A stretch of DNA of 64,000 nt, taken from NCBI RefSeq assembly GCF_023702065.1, contig NZ_QFDM01000001.1, positions 806,001 to 870,000 on the forward strand. The letters are read 5' to 3'. Shown in pieces: positions 61,334 to 64,000 of the stretch (within the stretch, counting starts at the first letter, position 1; each line of letters opens with the position of its first letter). Position numbers and translations under genes: made by a program. Under the pieces are notes generated by a model, which had not been told where the DNA came from, ran no database searches, and was given only the letters and a program-made list of their open reading frames with translations. Source of the DNA: Methanoculleus oceani (GTDB lineage: Archaea; Halobacteriota; Methanomicrobia; Methanomicrobiales; Methanoculleaceae).

Positions 61334-62037
61334 TGGCAATCGAGAAGAAGTTTATCACTGACGGCGTGCGCAACGTTCGCGTCGAGAAGTTCCTCACGAA
61401 GGAACTCAAGCGGGCAGGATACGGCGGCATGGACATCACCCGGACGCCGCTCGGCACCCAGGTGACCATCTTTGCGGAGAAGCCCGGTATCGTGATCGGG
61501 AAAGGCGGCAAGCAGGTCCGCCAGCTCACTCAGGACCTCGCCACCACGTACGATATCGAGTCCCCGCAGGTGGAGGTCCAGCAGGTCCAGAACCCCAACT
61601 TCAACGCCCAGATCATGGCGGAGAGGCTGGCAAACGCTCTTGAGCGCGGCTGGTACTTCAGAAAGGCCGGACAGAGCACGATCCGCCGGGTCATGGAATC
61701 CGGTGCGCTCGGCTGCGAGGTCGTCATCGCCGGGAAGCTGACCGGTGCCCGGTCACGGACCCAGAAGTTCACCGAGGGTTACGTCAAGCACTGCGGTGAG
61801 CCCAGCGAGACGATCGTCGAGAAGGGCTATGCGCTTGCGATCAAGAAACTCGGGACCATCGGGGTCCAGGTCAAGATCGTCCCGCCGGATGCACGGCTGC
61901 CCGACACCTTCGATGTCCTTGAACCCGCGCCGAAGAAGGCTCCGGCCGAGTCCATCGAGCCCGAAGAGGTCGGCGAAGAGGTCTTCGAGGAAGAGTTCGA
62001 GGAGACCTCCGGAGAGGAGTACGTGGAGGAGCGATAA
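61333..62037 (+). CDS. rps3: Ribosomal protein uS3
   Basis: The 234-residue protein has the KH domain with KPGIVIGKGGKQVRQLTQDL, then AERLANALERGWYFRKAGQS, GCEVVIAGKLTGARSRTQKF and GVQVKIVPPDARLPD, ending in an acidic tail rich in Glu (about residues 200-234). It forms the mRNA entry channel. The next gene follows its stop directly. Confidence 0.98.
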   Translation: MAIEKKFITDGVRNVRVEKFLTKELKRAGYGGMDITRTPLGTQVTIFAEKPGIVIGKGGKQVRQLTQDLATTYDIESPQVEVQQVQNPNFNAQIMAERLANALERGWYFRKAGQSTIRRVMESGALGCEVVIAGKLTGARSRTQKFTEGYVKHCGEPSETIVEKGYALAIKKLGTIGVQVKIVPPDARLPDTFDVLEPAPKKAPAESIEPEEVGEEVFEEEFEETSGEEYVEER

Positions 62038-62241
62038 ATGGCAATCTTTCGCGCACAGGAAGTGAGACAGCTCTCCGACACCGAACTCCTCGAGCAGGAG
62101 CAGAAACTCTCCCTCGAACTGATCCAGGAGCGGGGTAAAGTCAGCGCCGGCGGTGCCACCGAGAACCCCGGGAGGATCCGCGAGGTAAAGAGAACGATTG
62201 CGCGCATCCGGACCGAGAAGAACGCACGGAGGAACGCATGA
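62038..62241 (+). CDS. rpl29: Ribosomal protein uL29
   Basis: The 67-residue helical protein reads MAIFRAQEVRQLSDTELLEQ, KVSAGGATENPGRIREVK and RTIARIRTEKNARRNA, typical uL29. It starts immediately after the uS3 stop and overlaps the RNase P protein gene by four bases. Confidence 0.97.
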   Translation: MAIFRAQEVRQLSDTELLEQEQKLSLELIQERGKVSAGGATENPGRIREVKRTIARIRTEKNARRNA

Positions 62242-62510
62242 TCTCTCCCCAGAACGTCCTGCGGCACGAGTTGATCGGCCTGGACGTTCTGGTCGCCCGT
62301 GCGAGCAACCCGGGTCATACCGGGGTATCGGGTCGCATCGTCGATGAGACCCGTAATACCCTGGTCATCCAGACCGGGCGGGGAGAAAAGCGGATACCGA
62401 AACGGTTCAGCGTGTTCCGCCTCCGGCTTCCCGACGGCACGACCGTCGACGTCGACGGGTCGAGCCTGGAGACACAGCCGGAACGGCGGATCAGCATGCG
62501 CATCAGATAA
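62238..62510 (+). CDS. rnp1: RNase P protein component 1 (Rpp29/Pop4)
   Basis: The 90-residue protein has the Rpp29 Sm-like barrel features: NVLRHELIGLDVLVARASNP, GVSGRIVDETRNTLVIQT and KRIPKRFSVFRLRLPDG. It assists RNase P RNA in cutting tRNA 5' leaders. Its place between uL29 and uS17 is the conserved archaeal arrangement. Start overlaps uL29 by ATGA. Confidence 0.96.
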   Translation: MISPQNVLRHELIGLDVLVARASNPGHTGVSGRIVDETRNTLVIQTGRGEKRIPKRFSVFRLRLPDGTTVDVDGSSLETQPERRISMRIR

Positions 62511-62523
62511 ACGAGGATGAATA

Positions 62524-62850
62524 ATGGCACGAAACATTGGGTTGGACGTTCCCATTCCGGAAACGGAATGTGAGGACGCAAATTGTCCGTTTCACGGCAC
62601 TTTGCCGGTACGCGGCCAGGTGATTACCGGCAAAGTCGTGAGCGACCGTATGAACGGTACCGTCGTCGTGGAGCGTGAGTTCCTCCACTACGTCAAGAAA
62701 TACAAGCGGTACGAGAAACGCAGATCCCGGTACCATGCCCACAGCACGCCCTGCATCAACGCGGGCATCGGCGATGTGGTCCGGATCGCGGAGTGCAGAC
62801 CGCTCTCGAAGACCAAGAACTTTGTTGTGGTCGAGGTGATGAAGGAATGA
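62524..62850 (+). CDS. rps17: Ribosomal protein uS17
   Basis: The 108-residue archaeal-type S17 (S11e) has [60 protein letters not shown] and [20 protein letters not shown]. Its stop overlaps the uL14 start (ATGA). Confidence 0.97.
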   Translation: MARNIGLDVPIPETECEDANCPFHGTLPVRGQVITGKVVSDRMNGTVVVEREFLHYVKKYKRYEKRRSRYHAHSTPCINAGIGDVVRIAECRPLSKTKNFVVVEVMKE

Positions 62851-63245
62851 AGGCGATGCAGTCGACCATTCCGCGCGCCCTCGCCACCGGCTCACAGATG
62901 GTCTGTTCCGACAACACCGGCGCACGGCTCGTGGAGATCGTCTCGGTCGACCGTTACCACGGTGTCAGGCGCCGGCAGCCCTGCATGGGCGTCGGCGACG
63001 TCGCGACCGTGAGCGTCAAGAAGGGCACCCCCGATATGCGGAGGAAACTCGAGAAAGCGGTGGTCATCCGGCAGAAGAAGGAGATCCGCCGCCCGAACGG
63101 CATCCGTCTCTCGTTCGAGGACAACGCCATGGTGCTCATCAACGAGCGCGGCGAGCCGAAGGGAACGGAGATCAAAGGTGCCGTCCCCCGGGAGATCGCC
63201 GAGCGGTTCCCGAAGATCGCCTCCATGGCGACGATAATCGTGTAA
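62847..63245 (+). CDS. rpl14: Ribosomal protein uL14
   Basis: The 132-residue protein contains [60 protein letters not shown] and [19 protein letters not shown], characteristic of archaeal L14. It lies at the subunit interface. Coupled to uS17. Confidence 0.98.
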   Translation: MKAMQSTIPRALATGSQMVCSDNTGARLVEIVSVDRYHGVRRRQPCMGVGDVATVSVKKGTPDMRRKLEKAVVIRQKKEIRRPNGIRLSFEDNAMVLINERGEPKGTEIKGAVPREIAERFPKIASMATIIV

Positions 63246-63258
63246 GGTGTGGTGAAGA

Positions 63259-63624
63259 ATGGTACGCATAGTAAGCAAACAGCCGAGAAAACAGCGGAAG
63301 GCGCGTTACAACGCACCGAACCACACCCGGGGCCGGTTCCTCTCCGCATCACTTGCCCCCGAACTCCGTGGGAAGTACAACGCCCGGAGAACCCGTGTGG
63401 TCAAAGGGGATACCGTCAAGGTACTCCGTGGAGACTTCGCCGGTGACGAAGGCATCGTCGATGCGGTCGACATGAAGACGTGCCGGCTGGTCGTGCACGG
63501 CGTGATGGTGACGAAGGCGGACGGAACCGAGGTTCCCCGGCCGGTCGATCCCTCGAACGTGCAGATCACGAAGCTCAACCTGAAAGACAAACTACGTGAG
63601 GAGAGACTCGGAGGCGGAGCATAA
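63259..63624 (+). CDS. rpl24: Ribosomal protein uL24
   Basis: The 121-residue protein has a basic start (SKQPRKQRKARYNAPNHTRG), the KOW motif VVKGDTVKVLRGDFAGDEGI and ITKLNLKDKLREERLGG at the end, as in archaeal L24/L26e. Its TAA overlaps the eS4 start by one base. Confidence 0.98.
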   Translation: MVRIVSKQPRKQRKARYNAPNHTRGRFLSASLAPELRGKYNARRTRVVKGDTVKVLRGDFAGDEGIVDAVDMKTCRLVVHGVMVTKADGTEVPRPVDPSNVQITKLNLKDKLREERLGGGA

Positions 63625-64000
63625 TGTCTCATTATCTCAAGCGGCTGGTAGCGCCAGGGTCCTGGCACATCCCGAAGAAAGTACAGAAATTCGTCATGAA
63701 GACCGCTCCGGGCCCCCACAACGCCGGCGCTCTGCCGGTCGGTGTCTGGCTCCGCGAGCATGTCGGTCTCGCACAGAACGCGAGCGAAGTCCGGAAGATC
63801 CTGCACCAGCGCGATGTCATCGTCAACGGGCGGGCCTGCAGGAACCCACAGATGGGCCTTGGTGTCTTTGATATCGTCTCGATCCCGAAGATCGGGAAGA
63901 ACTACCGCATCCAGCTGGACAACCGGGGCAACCTTGTTGCCGTCGAGATTCCGGCGGAGTCTGCAAAGACCCGGCTCTGCAAGATCCGGAACAAGACCAC
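63624..64000 (+). CDS. rps4e: Ribosomal protein eS4 (partial, cut by window end)
   Basis: The first 125 residues are present: SHYLKRLVAPGSWHIPKKVQ, KTAPGPHNAGALPVGVWLRE, the S4-type RNA-binding segment SEVRKILHQRDVIVNGRACR and MGLGVFDIVSIPKIGKNYRI. The gene continues beyond base 64000. Confidence 0.97.
   Translation, partial: MSHYLKRLVAPGSWHIPKKVQKFVMKTAPGPHNAGALPVGVWLREHVGLAQNASEVRKILHQRDVIVNGRACRNPQMGLGVFDIVSIPKIGKNYRIQLDNRGNLVAVEIPAESAKTRLCKIRNKT

Overview
The window comes from a high-GC methanogenic archaeon, almost certainly Methanomicrobiales and most like Methanoculleus. Evidence: genes for two F420-dependent steps of CO2-reductive methanogenesis (mer, mtd), a Tfx-type regulator, an NrpR-type nitrogen repressor, archaeal snoRNP proteins (Cbf5, Nop5, fibrillarin), an AMP phosphorylase, a PGF-CTERM S-layer-type protein, TATA-box promoters and an archaeal-order S10/spc ribosomal protein cluster with the RNase P protein gene inside it. 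Species assignment is inference.

Layout. 0-2.7 kb: an IS5-type transposase remnant and two adjacent adenine-type DNA methyltransferases resembling the DpnII pair, with no endonuclease visible. 2.8-9.8 kb: signalling and membrane genes (four-PAS histidine kinase, Cache-HAMP-SpoIIE phosphatase, sensor lipoprotein, small export protein). 9.8-15 kb: DUF885-like protein, polyprenol/dolichol kinase family protein, secreted coiled-coil protein, CDF metal exporter, pyruvate kinase. 15.1-19.6 kb: a cobalt/nickel uptake operon cbiMNQO divergent from a cobyrinate / Ni-sirohydrochlorin a,c-diamide synthase, with an imperfect palindrome between them. 19.7-24.7 kb: a cupredoxin-like lipoprotein that has lost its copper ligands, aldo/keto reductase, MFS transporter, CPBP protease, double-CDGSH protein. 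24.9-31.3 kb: tRNA-Ser, cbf5-hemD, TctA-like permease, Na/Ca exchanger, nop5-flpA, DUF1614 protein. 31.4-33 kb: a small toxin-antitoxin island (MntA-HepT, HicBA). 33-34.8 kb: TIM-barrel isomerase, tRNA-Gln, archaeal thymidylate synthase.

35-48 kb is a cell-surface region: a PGF-CTERM S-layer-type protein, AMP phosphorylase, a secreted repeat protein, and two tandem 1008-residue VWA-domain paralogues whose ends are nearly identical while the VWA core differs, followed by what looks like the C-terminal remnant of a related gene and tRNA-Arg. 48-51.4 kb: a dCTP deaminase/dUTPase-family protein, NrpR, and a divergent tubulin/FtsZ-family protein. 51.7-56.9 kb: mer (apparently starting at TTG), galT, an aldehyde dehydrogenase, mtd, and a Tfx-family regulator divergent from mtd.

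57.7-64 kb is the ribosomal protein cluster uL3-uL4-uL23-uL2-uS19-uL22-uS3-uL29-rnp1-uS17-uL14-uL24-eS4 (the last cut by the window end), with many start/stop overlaps implying translational coupling. The 819-base stretch before it encodes no recognisable protein but has a TATA-like box and a dense series of near-perfect hairpins between about 57130 and 57665. This is the best candidate in the window for something undescribed: a large structured RNA or an elaborate mRNA leader of the ribosomal operon.
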